Shown here one piece after another: positions 11,193 to 19,545 of a stretch of 64,000 nucleotides of DNA (within the stretch, counting starts at the first letter, position 1; the number at the start of each line of letters is the position of its first letter). Under the pieces are notes generated by a model that was given only the letters and a program-made list of their open reading frames with translations, ran no database searches and was not told the DNA's origin. Both the position numbers and the translations under genes were made by a program. This stretch comes from Candidatus Endowatersipora endosymbiont of Watersipora subatra (GTDB lineage: Bacteria > Pseudomonadota > Alphaproteobacteria > Rhizobiales > Rhizobiaceae), in the NCBI RefSeq assembly GCF_964026585.1, contig NZ_OZ032160.1:1-64000 (forward strand), given 5' to 3'.

Positions 11193-11849
11193 ATGTTAGC
11201 AGAAAAACGGTTATTCAGTGTTAAAAAAACTATTGAGAAGAGTGCTAGAAAAGTGGGCAGAAGGGATCATATCACAATGATTGCTGTCTCCAAAACATTT
11301 CCTGCTCATGTTGTGCGTCCAGTGATTTATGCAGGGCAGTCTATTTTTGGTGAAAACCGGTTACAGGAGGCAGAAGAAAAATGGCTCCCGTTACGGGATG
11401 AAATGCAAGGGATCGAACTTCATCTAATAGGCCCCTTACAATCAAATAAGGTCAAACAAGCGGTTGCTTTATTTGATGTGATTCATACGGTTGATCGGGA
11501 AAAAATTGCCAAAATTTTGGCGAAAGAGATTAGAAAACAAAAAAAAAAGGTCGACCTTTTCGTGCAGGTCAATACTGGCAAGGAATCTCAAAAATCTGGT
11601 ATCAGCCCTTGCGAGGTGTTAGCGTTTATCCAGTATTGCAAGGCCGAACTTGGACTTTCAATTCACGGATTGATGTGTATTCCCCCAATCAATGAAAATC
11701 CTGAACCTCATTTTTCTACGTTACGTCAACTCAGCAGAGAAGGCAACCTTCCTAATCTTTCTATGGGAATGTCATCAGATTTTCAAATAGCCATTGAATT
11801 GGGAGCGACCCATGTACGTCTAGGCCATGCCATCTTTGGATCACGTTAG
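11193..11849 (+). CDS. yggS: YggS family pyridoxal-phosphate-binding protein
   Basis: YggS/PROSC proteins bind pyridoxal phosphate and help control the vitamin B6 and amino-acid pools; no enzymatic reaction is established. The ORF has the PLP lysine in MIAVSKTFP (residue 34 from the ATG at 11193) and the family blocks FGENRLQEAEEKW, LHLIGPLQSNK and LSMGMSSDF. A TTG at 11184 would add three residues, but the ATG fits the family better. It is divergent from leuS across a short gap, a pairing common in Rhizobiales. Length of about 218 residues is normal. Confidence 0.92.
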   Translation: MLAEKRLFSVKKTIEKSARKVGRRDHITMIAVSKTFPAHVVRPVIYAGQSIFGENRLQEAEEKWLPLRDEMQGIELHLIGPLQSNKVKQAVALFDVIHTVDREKIAKILAKEIRKQKKKVDLFVQVNTGKESQKSGISPCEVLAFIQYCKAELGLSIHGLMCIPPINENPEPHFSTLRQLSREGNLPNLSMGMSSDFQIAIELGATHVRLGHAIFGSR

Positions 11850-11856
11850 GAACCAT

Positions 11857-11881
11857 TTGTTCTCAACAATGTTCAGAACAA
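11857..11881. repeat. Inverted repeat after yggS
   Basis: TTGTTCT at 11857-11863 and AGAACAA at 11875-11881 form a perfect 7-bp stem with an 11-base loop, starting 8 bases after the yggS stop. No T-run follows, so it is at best a weak terminator or an mRNA 3' end protector. The rest of the 204-base gap before asd shows nothing recognisable. Confidence 0.35.
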
Positions 11882-12053
11882 GACACAGATTACCAAATTT
11901 TAGTGATCCTTTGGATTCTTAGACTGTTATTTAGTATTTTTGTATTTGCCTTTATGCGTTACCAAGGTAAAAACAATGAAGAAAAAGAAAGACCTTTATA
12001 ACCGACTCCTCTTTGTAACTTTCACTTAGGAGAAGGAGAATAGGAGTTTAAAT

Positions 12054-13079
12054 ATGACAGGTTATAACGTTGCAGTTGTAGGTGCAACTGGCAATGTTGG
12101 TAGAGAAATTTTATCTATATTAGCAGAGCGTCGCTTTCCTGCTGATGTCGTCATTCCTCTGGCATCAAATCGATCCCATGGGACCGAAATTTCATTCGGC
12201 GATAAGAGATTGAAAGTGATGTCGTTGGATTCTCATGATTTTTCCACTAGTGACGTTGCAATTATATCTGCTGGTAGTTCGGTCTCTTTTGAATGGATTC
12301 CAAAGATTACAGCCTCTGGCTGTGTTGTTATCGATAATTCATCTGTCTATCGATATGATCCTAATGTCCCCTTGATTGTCCCTGAAGTCAATCCACAGGC
12401 CGTTGAAAACGTTAGGAAGAAAAAAATTATTGCTAATCCCAATTGTTCGACAGTCCAACTGGTGGTGGTACTCAAACCTCTGCATGATCGTGCCACTATT
12501 AAGCGTATTGTTATATCTACATATCAGTCTGTTTCTGGCGCTGGAAAGGAAGCCATGGAAGAGCTTTTTAAGCAGACTCGGTCTTTTTTTGTTTCTGATC
12601 ATGTTAAAGTAGAAAAATTTACGAAGCGGATCGCTTTCAATTGTATTCCTCACATTGATACATTTATGGATTCAGGTGATACTAAGGAAGAATGGAAGAT
12701 TAATGCAGAAACCAAGAAAATTTTAGACCCGAAAATTAAGATAACAGCCACGGCTGTTCGCGTTCCCATTTTTGTTTCTCATAGTGAATCTGTTAATCTC
12801 GAATTTGAGAGAGAGATTTCTGCTCATGAGGCTCGTGATATTTTACGTCAAGCGCCGGGATGTTCAGTGATCGATAAGCGTGAAGACAGCGGTTATATCA
12901 CACCTTATGAGGCAGCGGGTGAAGACACAACATACATCTCGCGTATTCGCGAGGATCCGACGCTTGATAGCGGGCTCAATCTGTGGATTGTCTCTGATAA
13001 TTTGCGTAAAGGAGCGGCTTTGAATACAGTTCAGATTGCTGAGCTTTTAGTCAATGGGAAGTTACTGAAAAAGAAATAG
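12054..13079 (+). CDS. asd: Aspartate-semialdehyde dehydrogenase
   Basis: Asd reduces aspartyl phosphate to aspartate semialdehyde, the branch-point precursor of lysine/diaminopimelate, threonine and methionine. The 341-residue protein has the N-terminal NADP-binding motif VGATGNVGREI, the active-site Cys131 in NPNCSTVQ, and the SGAGKEAMEEL block that follows. A purine-rich AGGAGAAGGAG ribosome-binding region lies upstream. The window also holds dapA, lysA and hom, all fed by this enzyme. It is fully intact, in contrast with thrC. Confidence 0.96.
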   Translation: MTGYNVAVVGATGNVGREILSILAERRFPADVVIPLASNRSHGTEISFGDKRLKVMSLDSHDFSTSDVAIISAGSSVSFEWIPKITASGCVVIDNSSVYRYDPNVPLIVPEVNPQAVENVRKKKIIANPNCSTVQLVVVLKPLHDRATIKRIVISTYQSVSGAGKEAMEELFKQTRSFFVSDHVKVEKFTKRIAFNCIPHIDTFMDSGDTKEEWKINAETKKILDPKIKITATAVRVPIFVSHSESVNLEFEREISAHEARDILRQAPGCSVIDKREDSGYITPYEAAGEDTTYISRIREDPTLDSGLNLWIVSDNLRKGAALNTVQIAELLVNGKLLKKK

Positions 13080-13125
13080 GGACCCTAAATAACTTAGACT
13101 TAATAAGATATGATTCTGAAAGGGA

Positions 13126-14484
13126 TCAATGATTTTTACAGGTCAAAGATTCATTGATCAGGTCACAGTAATTGATTTCTGATTCAGAGTTATGAATCTT
13201 TTGAAAGGGTACCTTCCATTTAAAGGCATCCAACTCTCCGGTTACAGGAGAAACAGGTTCCCAAAAGTCAGCTATCTGTCCATCTGCAATCCAGGTTGGG
13301 CTTTTAGGGGTTTTCAGAGCATGTATGAGCCATTCACGCACTCTTCCACGATGAGAATGTTCCCCTTCTTCGATTTTTGCCATCAGTAAACAAGCGCGAT
13401 CAGTTGGGTTATCTTGTAAAATCGTTGTCAAGACTGAACGAGCTTTTCCCCATTGTCTTGCATGAATTGCTGCATTGACTATTGCGTACTTGCCTTCTTT
13501 ATGATCAGGATTTTTCTGGTTTAGAATTTCTGACCGCTTCAGTCGATCTAGGGCGGAATCTTTAGGATGAAGATTAACGTAAGTGTTAGCGATGTCTGGA
13601 TGAGGTTCCCTTTTCCAGGTTGTTTCCAAAATCTTTGATGCTTTACGAAAATCACCTAAGATTGCACAGGCTTTTGCAGCTGTTGTTGCAGCAGGAACTA
13701 AGGATGAATCCAGGTTATGAGCAGCTAGAGCGTGCATCTTTGCTTTCTCCGGATGGTTCATCAATTCTCTAAGAGCAAGTGCAGTCAAGAGAACCGCTCG
13801 CTTACGATTGTATTCAATTCTTTTAAATGGCCCGTTTTTAGAGTTAGTTTCCAGTATCTGCAGTGCTTCCTCCCACTGACTAGAGAGAGAAAAATATTTG
13901 AGCATTGCTTTCACTGCCCATGGGAGTCCGGGCCTTTCTTTTAATGCATCACGAGCAAAATTGGCAGCAGCTCCAGATTCATTCTGATTTTCTGCTTCCA
14001 TGTAAAGTCCCCGTAACCCTAAAAGCTTAGTATCTACCTGATCTTTCATAATGATTAATTTTCTATGAGCTTTTTCATATTCGCCTTCCAATAGAATGAT
14101 TCGCATCTCAAGGAGATCTAGTAAAGGATCACTAGTGAGACACTTGTAAGCTTTTGTGATGAGTCTACGAGCAGTAGCGGTATCTTCTGCTCCTGCTGCT
14201 ATTAGGCCTTTTGATATTGCTTGATAACCCTTTTCACGACGCCGCTCGATCTGCCACCGTTTACATTTTTTAGGAGTATACGACAGGATGATAAGAATTC
14301 TCAGTATTATCATCACAAAGATAATCATGAATATGAGGGCCGCTATCGCTTGCATGAGGGTCAGTTCAACCGAGATATTGAAAGTAGGCCAAATAAGAGT
14401 GACTGAGCCAGGATGATAAGCTAACCATTGAAAAACAATGACTATCGCAGAGATCATAGAACCCAAAAAGATGATTTGAAACAT
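13126..14484 (-). CDS. hemY: HemY N-terminal domain / TPR membrane protein
   Basis: This is a 452-residue protein with two N-terminal membrane segments (about residues 1-20 and 40-65) followed by a long helical region of TPR-like repeats. It matches the HemY_N proteins coded beside hemC-hemD in proteobacteria. Their exact role is unknown despite the name, and they are not protoporphyrinogen oxidases. hemD lies just upstream on the same strand, 130 bases away. Rhizobial genomes usually carry a mitofilin-like gene between the two, which is absent here. Identification rests on architecture and neighbourhood. Confidence 0.82.
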   Translation of the reverse strand: MFQIIFLGSMISAIVIVFQWLAYHPGSVTLIWPTFNISVELTLMQAIAALIFMIIFVMIILRILIILSYTPKKCKRWQIERRREKGYQAISKGLIAAGAEDTATARRLITKAYKCLTSDPLLDLLEMRIILLEGEYEKAHRKLIIMKDQVDTKLLGLRGLYMEAENQNESGAAANFARDALKERPGLPWAVKAMLKYFSLSSQWEEALQILETNSKNGPFKRIEYNRKRAVLLTALALRELMNHPEKAKMHALAAHNLDSSLVPAATTAAKACAILGDFRKASKILETTWKREPHPDIANTYVNLHPKDSALDRLKRSEILNQKNPDHKEGKYAIVNAAIHARQWGKARSVLTTILQDNPTDRACLLMAKIEEGEHSHRGRVREWLIHALKTPKSPTWIADGQIADFWEPVSPVTGELDAFKWKVPFQKIHNSESEINYCDLINESLTCKNH

Positions 14485-14614
14485 AATGATATTATTTCAG
14501 AAATGCTAAACTAAAGATAAAGACGTTGAGATGCTTCAATACAGGATCTTGGCTTATAAATTTTTATATAATGATGGTTGAGGTGTCTTGTATCGTAGTC
14601 AAGAGCCTCTTTCT

Positions 14615-15370
14615 TCATGGTTTTAAGAGGTTTAAAAGACTGTCCTGATTGGGGTGACTTGAAATCTTGCAGCTAATATTCTGAGATTGAGAGAAAACGG
14701 CTGCGATTTCTCTACTAAGACAAAAAACAACTGGTATTGATAAAGGAATTTCTAAGGTCTTTTCTAAATTTGATAATAATTTCAAAAATATTCCAGCAGT
14801 TTGAGATGAGTAGATCAAAATTCCATCAATCCAACCTTCTCTTAAGGCTACCTTCAGGGAAGGCGAAAATTGGTTGACTGGATCTGTACGATAGACAGGC
14901 CAGTTTATAATGTTGATTTCGCTACCAGATAGCATTTTTGAAAGATTGTTGGCAGTCGTTTCGGCTGATGGATACAGTATGCGATATGAAGTCTTATTCT
15001 TGGATTCTTGATGATATCCCCGAAAAAACCAGTGAGCTTGGAGTGCTATGTCGATTGCTCTTCCATCAGAGGATTGTGCATCATCAAACCCTGCCAATAT
15101 CAGTTTTTTTTGAGTTGCGTTTCCGACTGCCAATACTGGAAAATTTCTTCTTGCGTGTTCTGGAATGATCGTTTCTAAAGCGTTGATGGCATAGTAGCTC
15201 GTTATAATAGCCCCGTCAAAAGAGTTTAAAAGCATATCCTGTGATAGATCGTTATTTAGGAGTTTCACCCTAATCATTGGTTCTATGATTGGATCGAATC
15301 CTTTTTTTCGTAAAATTTTTTCTGTTATTTGGGCTTGTTCATATGGCCGAGTAATGAGGATTTTTTTCAA
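14615..15370 (-). CDS. hemD: Uroporphyrinogen-III synthase
   Basis: HemD closes and inverts ring D of hydroxymethylbilane to make uroporphyrinogen III, the substrate of HemE. The 251-residue ORF starts with ILITRPYEQA, the usual HemD opening, and has the central DGAIITSYYAINAL and late DGILIYSSQTAG blocks seen in this poorly conserved family. It precedes the HemY-like gene on the minus strand. hemC, normally upstream, is not present here; the decayed hisC region occupies that side. Confidence 0.88.
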   Translation of the reverse strand: MKKILITRPYEQAQITEKILRKKGFDPIIEPMIRVKLLNNDLSQDMLLNSFDGAIITSYYAINALETIIPEHARRNFPVLAVGNATQKKLILAGFDDAQSSDGRAIDIALQAHWFFRGYHQESKNKTSYRILYPSAETTANNLSKMLSGSEINIINWPVYRTDPVNQFSPSLKVALREGWIDGILIYSSQTAGIFLKLLSNLEKTLEIPLSIPVVFCLSREIAAVFSQSQNISCKISSHPNQDSLLNLLKP

Positions 15371-15749
15371 AAAGGTAGACTTCTAATTCTAATTTTGTGA
15401 AATTTGATCTCAAGATCAACGTTAATTATTCCTAACCTTCATTCCATTCTTGGGGAGGGGAGGTTTGATCTTCGTCTACGGTGTTGAGAATCTTGATTTC
15501 TGATTGGATGTCAAGAATCTATTGCTTCTCAACTCAACGGTTCTGTTTTATGAAACCACAAGATCAAGCTATCAGCTATCACAATTGAAGATTGGAGAAG
15601 ATAATTTTATCCTTTATTTTCAGGTGTAATAATTATGGAGGCGACCTCCCTGAGGGGCATACTCTTGTACGTATAGAGAAAAGGTTTATGAATAAGTATG
15701 AATAAGCATCTACCTGGAGCTTTCGCCGTCTGTGAGGAGATTAAGAGAT
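15371..15749. other. Non-coding, probably decayed DNA upstream of hisC remnant
   Basis: This 379-base stretch lies between the start of hemD and the recognisable part of the hisC pseudogene. I found no intact reading frame, RNA gene or convincing repeat. It may hold the eroded N-terminal part of hisC, but no HisC motif can be read confidently in any frame. Confidence 0.5.
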
Positions 15750-16261
15750 TAAATGTTTAAACTATCGGTTTATGATTATGTCGCTAATTTTGATATGATT
15801 TGAGCCTCGGTTACAGAAAAAACTCGAGATGTCCTTTTAGTGAATCCTAATAATCCTAGAGGGACTTAATATTCCCATTAGTGAAAGTGAAGTCAAGCGG
15901 TTACACGGTCGTCCTGATTATTGATCCATCTATGTTGGTTTCAATGATTATGCAGCTAGTTTTGAACGGGTTGAGAGTAAGAAGAAGGTTATTCATGACC
16001 CGCACTTTAATTCGGGCCCCTTTTGTGGACTAAAGGGACTAAAGATAAAGATGCCATTCGAAATCTTGGTTTTGCAGTGACTCCCTAGTGTTGGTAATTT
16101 TATTCTTGTTCACTTTCATGATATTCTAGGAAAGGAGCTAAAGAAGAAGAACATTATTATTATTTGAGCCGGCATGGTTATTTCCTTCGTCGTGTTGCAC
16201 TTCCCAATTCTCTCCGTATTGAGGGGAGGCCTGAATCTGATTTTCGAGAGTTTTGGTAGTG
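15750..16261 (+). pseudogene. hisC: Decayed histidinol-phosphate / aromatic aminotransferase
   Basis: Read across frames, this stretch spells out a PLP aminotransferase of the HisC type. From 15803 one reads ASVTEKTRDVLLVNPNNP, then SEVKRLHGRPDY, a stop, FNDYAASFE, and after a shift MTRT and GLKGLKIK (family: MTRTFSKIYGLAGLRIGW). The PLP-lysine region is eroded and roughly 80 residues appear deleted. Then come DAIRNLGFAVTP, a shift to PSVGNFILVHF, and finally HGYFLRRVALPNSLRIEG, ending at TAG 16259-16261. At least three frameshifts, two stops and a deletion make it nonfunctional. In free-living rhizobia such an enzyme serves histidine and Tyr/Phe synthesis. Boundaries are approximate. Confidence 0.85.
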
Positions 16262-16510
16262 TTTAAACCTATTTTTGAATGTCTGTACCTAATCATGGGC
16301 TTGCTTAATGAACAGAACATTTTATTCTACTCTTTGAATGACTCATTCTCGAGGTTTTTATTCAAGGGACTGTTTGAAGAAAAAAAATCTTCTTCTCCAT
16401 AATATGCTTAAACCATTCTCTAAGCCTAAAGGAGGTCGTTTTGTGTTTGATCTTGACGAAAATTATTACTACCTTGATCTCTTCAGGGGTTAAGGAAGAA
16501 GGAGAGCATC
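16262..16510. other. Non-coding stretch between hisC remnant and ffh
   Basis: No intact gene is seen in these 249 bases. Around 16265-16330 one frame reads PIFECLYLIMGLL, faintly like the start of a prephenate dehydrogenase (tyrC often follows hisC in rhizobia), but the match is too short to call. A purine-rich AAGGAAGAAGGAGAG segment just before 16511 serves as the ffh ribosome-binding site. Confidence 0.4.
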
Positions 16511-18001
16511 ATGTTTAAGTTACTCTCAGATCGTTTCAGTGGTATATTTGATAGCCTGACTCGTCGGGGAGCCTTATCTGAAAAAGATGTAACGACTGCA
16601 TTGCGTGAAGTTAGATATGCCCTGATTGAAGCTGATGTCGCCCTAGAGGTTGTCTACTCATTAATTGAGTCTATTCAGGATAAAGCAGTTGGCGCTGAGG
16701 TTCTTAAATCCGTTACTCCTGGACAGATGATTATCAAAATTGTTTACGATGAACTCGTGGCTATCTTGGGTCAAGAAGAAGTCAATATTGATCTTAAAGC
16801 CCCTACCCCGATTTTTATTATGATGGTTGGCCTGCAGGGATCTGGTAAAACGACTACAACTGGCAAATTAGCTAAAAGGCTAACAGAACAGCACAACAAA
16901 AAAGTCCTGATGGTATCTCTCGATGTTCGACGTCCGGCTGCCCAAGAACAATTATACCAGCTTGGAGAACGAACTGGAATCAAAACTCTACCAATTATTG
17001 AGGGACAGTCTCCTATCCAGATTGCCAAGCGCGCTATTCAAGCAGGAAAGTTAAGTGGCTATGATATTGTCATTCTTGATACTGCAGGCTGTAACCATAT
17101 TGATGAATCTCTGATGTTCGAAATGGCGGAGATCCGATCAATTACGAATCCCCATGAAATTTTGCTGGTTTCGGATGCACTGACTGGTCAGGATTCGGTG
17201 AATATAGCCCAAAATTTTGATACTCTTATCGGCATTACAGGCTTAGTGCTCACGCGAATAGACGGAGATGGACGAGGGGGAGCAGCACTTTCTATGCGTG
17301 CAGTAACAGGAAAACCAATCAAATTGATCGGTACTGGAGAAAACATAGAGGCGCTTGAATATTTCTATCCCAAACGGATTGCTGACCGAATTCTAGGGAG
17401 GGGTGATATTATCACTCTAGTCGAAAAAGCTTCGGAAAACATCAATTCTGAAAAAGCTCAATCCATAGCTGATAAAATACAGAAAGGTCTCTTTGATATG
17501 GATGATCTTTCTGAGCAATTGAATCGGATGTCAAAACTTGGTGGTATTGGGGACATCATCTCTATGATGCCTGGAATTAACAAAATGAAAAAACAAATTG
17601 AAGATTCCGGTATTACTGATAATGTCTTTTCACGACAGAAGGCGATCATTTCTTCAATGACGAGAAAGGAACGAAAAGAACCTAAATTGCTTAATGCAAG
17701 CCGCAAAAAACGGATTGCTTCGGGTTCTGGTTCTACACTTCAAGAAATCAATCGACTCTTGAAAATACATCGCCAGATGGCTCGTATGATGAAAGCAATG
17801 GGTGGTAAAAGAAACAAGGATATGCTGTCTAAAATGATCAATGATGGTTTAGGAAGAGAGATCATGCCCCCAAAAAAGAAAAATTTTTCTGAACGGATCC
17901 CACCTTTATCCACTTCGTCGTTCATTGATATTCAACCGAGTGACATAAATCCTTTACCTAAAACTCAGCCATTTTCTCCATTTAGGAAGAAGAAAAAATG
18001 A
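16511..18001 (+). CDS. ffh: Signal recognition particle protein Ffh
   Basis: Ffh binds 4.5S RNA and signal sequences and, with FtsY, targets nascent membrane proteins to the Sec translocon. The 496 residues comprise the N domain, the G domain (P-loop GLQGSGKTTTTGKLAK near residue 107; DVRRPAAQEQL; G3 at 190-194; TRIDGDGRGGAAL) and the methionine-rich M domain with SGSTLQEINRLLK. The G3 motif reads DTAGC instead of the near-invariant DTAGR, a one-base CGT to TGT change. Otherwise it is complete. In rhizobia ffh is followed by chorismate mutase and rpsP; no mutase gene is present here. Confidence 0.95.
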   Translation: MFKLLSDRFSGIFDSLTRRGALSEKDVTTALREVRYALIEADVALEVVYSLIESIQDKAVGAEVLKSVTPGQMIIKIVYDELVAILGQEEVNIDLKAPTPIFIMMVGLQGSGKTTTTGKLAKRLTEQHNKKVLMVSLDVRRPAAQEQLYQLGERTGIKTLPIIEGQSPIQIAKRAIQAGKLSGYDIVILDTAGCNHIDESLMFEMAEIRSITNPHEILLVSDALTGQDSVNIAQNFDTLIGITGLVLTRIDGDGRGGAALSMRAVTGKPIKLIGTGENIEALEYFYPKRIADRILGRGDIITLVEKASENINSEKAQSIADKIQKGLFDMDDLSEQLNRMSKLGGIGDIISMMPGINKMKKQIEDSGITDNVFSRQKAIISSMTRKERKEPKLLNASRKKRIASGSGSTLQEINRLLKIHRQMARMMKAMGGKRNKDMLSKMINDGLGREIMPPKKKNFSERIPPLSTSSFIDIQPSDINPLPKTQPFSPFRKKKK

Positions 18002-18139
18002 GAAGTAGAGTCTTAATTTTTAATGTTTATGCTTGAAGGTGAGAATATCCTGTTGTCGAATAGAGATGGGGTCCTCAAGGCTGAGTCTGGTGTGCCTTAT
18101 GGGTGATCTGATGAGGAAATTAGATTCAAAATTTGAGTT

Positions 18140-18168
18140 TTGACTAATATTCGAGAAAATAATATGTC
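18140..18168 (+). promoter_or_regulatory. Putative sigma-70 promoter of rpsP
   Basis: TTGACT at 18140-18145 and TATGTC at 18163-18168 are separated by 17 bases and lie 54 bases before the rpsP start codon. An AAGGAAAAC ribosome-binding region precedes the ATG. The rest of the 220-base gap after ffh holds no recognisable gene. The chorismate mutase usually found here is absent. Confidence 0.5.
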
Positions 18169-18221
18169 ACCAGTTTCAAGAAAATAAATTTTAGTTATTT
18201 ACTTTTAAGGAAAACAAACTC

Positions 18222-18530
18222 ATGGCTACTAAAATTCGTCTTGCCCGTGGCGGTTCCAAAAAGCGACCGACCTACCGCATAGTTGCTGCTGATGTCAAAG
18301 CTCCACGTGATGGTCGCTTCATCGAAAAGTTGGGTTATTATAACCCATTACTCTCAAAAGAATCAGAGAAGCGCATCATCTTGAATAAGAGCCGTATTCA
18401 GTATTGGCTCGACCAAGGAGCTCAGCCTACCGAACGCGTATCTCGTTTTCTTCATGCTTACGGTATTGTGAAACGTAATGTCCAGATTAAGCCAGGTAAG
18501 ATAGAGAATCTCAAAATTCCTGCTAAATAA
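18222..18530 (+). CDS. rpsP: 30S ribosomal protein S16
   Basis: This is a 102-residue basic protein of the 30S body. The N-terminus [20 protein letters not shown] is the standard S16 opening, followed by [14 protein letters not shown] and the [10 protein letters not shown] segment. The usual operon is rpsP-rimM-trmD-rplS. Here rimM follows as a pseudogene, and trmD and rplS are missing at this place. Confidence 0.98.
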   Translation: MATKIRLARGGSKKRPTYRIVAADVKAPRDGRFIEKLGYYNPLLSKESEKRIILNKSRIQYWLDQGAQPTERVSRFLHAYGIVKRNVQIKPGKIENLKIPAK

Positions 18531-18594
18531 AATAATAAGGCAGAATTTTCGTTATGAAGAGAATGCCTTTTCGGTGTTCTTTTTTAAAAGATTT

Positions 18595-19102
18595 ATGATA
18601 AAACTCATCAATCCTATTTTACTTGCGACCATCGGTAAAGCTCACGGACTTAAAGGAGAAGTCCGTTTGAACTCTTTAACTTTAACTGAAGATCCATTAT
18701 ACCTTAAAAATTTCAGAATTGTGCTAACAGATGCTCAACATACTATGAGAATTCGTTAACACCAATCTACTCTTGTTATAAGATTTGAAGGCATCAATGA
18801 TCGACAGGCAGCGGAATCTCTGATCGGTACTAAACTTTTTTTAGATCTCTCCGTTTTACCAAAAGTAAAGTGATGAAGATAATTTTCATGTTATTGACCT
18901 TATGAGATTGAAAGTTATTGATTCAAATGGCGCCGGTTATGGCAAGATTGTGGAGATTTACAAATTTGGTGCAGGCAATATTTTAGAAATTGAAGGGTTC
19001 GACAGAAAAACCTGTTATCTTGAATTCAGAAGAGCTAATGTTCCTGCTATTGACTTCGTATCAGAAACTATAACTATCAATATACCTGAGACAGTCAGTT
19101 AA
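18595..19102 (+). pseudogene. rimM: Broken 16S rRNA processing protein RimM
   Basis: RimM binds S19 in the 30S head and helps 16S rRNA processing. The natural start is the ATG at 18595, with LLATIGKAHGLKGEVRL, the family opening. An in-frame TAA at 18757-18759 interrupts the N-terminal domain. The same frame then continues with RFEGINDRQAAESLIGTKLF up to about 18868. A +1 shift is needed there to reach DEDNFHVIDLMRLKVIDS and the PRC-barrel domain with AGNILEIEG, ending at 19102. Two independent lesions with the sequence otherwise well preserved indicate recent inactivation. Sequencing error is possible but would need two events. Confidence 0.88.
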
Positions 19103-19413
19103 GGGGATCCTTCAATCAAATACGGAAGAGTCGATGAGACATTTAAATGCCAAAGGCTGATAAGGGACCATCTTCAGATGGTTTAAGTAATCAGTTATCA
19201 GGTTGTTAGGTGTTATTTTAGCAATGACTTTTGACAGTTATTTTATAACGAAAGAAAAAAGAAAATAAAATTCTATGAGACTCGTATCTTTTTCACTAAG
19301 TCAAGAACCTCCTAGTCTTTAATTTAATAACTATGTCGACTCATCCTCTTGATTCAAGGAGTATCTTCTTTATTCAGAGATTTGACATCCTAATGCCTAA
19401 TGCCTAATGACCT
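19103..19413. other. Intergenic region after rimM, with a 7-bp triple repeat
   Basis: This 311-base gap sits where trmD and rplS are normally found. I see no remnant of either in any frame. Just before the tRNA, 19390-19410 contains three tandem copies of CTAATGC (the last ending in A). A TTGACA at 19382-19387 is followed 17 bases later by TAATGA, but the implied transcription start would fall inside the tRNA, so it is not called as a promoter. Confidence 0.5.
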
Positions 19414-19490
19414 GGTCCCGTAGCTCAGAAGGATAGAGCAATTGATTCCTAATCAATAGGCCACAGGTTCGAATCCTGTCGGGATCACCA
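19414..19490 (+). tRNA. tRNA-Arg (CCT)
   Basis: This is a 77-base tRNA including an encoded CCA end. The acceptor stem GGTCCCG pairs with CGGGATC (one G-T pair). The anticodon stem ATTGA/TCAAT encloses the loop TTCCTAA, giving anticodon CCT, which reads AGG. The T arm contains GGTTCGAATCC. All arms fold without mismatch of note. Confidence 0.96.
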
Positions 19491-19545
19491 TCTCTTTAAG
19501 TTTGTAAGTTTATTTCAACCATTTCCCTTCATTTGAGGTCATCAA

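Noticed and set aside
16138..16320. 60-residue open frame on the minus strand
   Set aside because: It lies across the hisC pseudogene remnant on the opposite strand, has no ribosome-binding site and no recognisable motif.
16262..16510. Prephenate dehydrogenase (tyrC) remnant after hisC
   Set aside because: Only one short stretch (PIFECLYLIMGLL) is suggestive; not enough to annotate.
19382..19410. TTGACA-17-TAATGA as promoter of tRNA-Arg
   Set aside because: The implied start would lie about three bases inside the mature tRNA, so the tRNA could not be transcribed whole.
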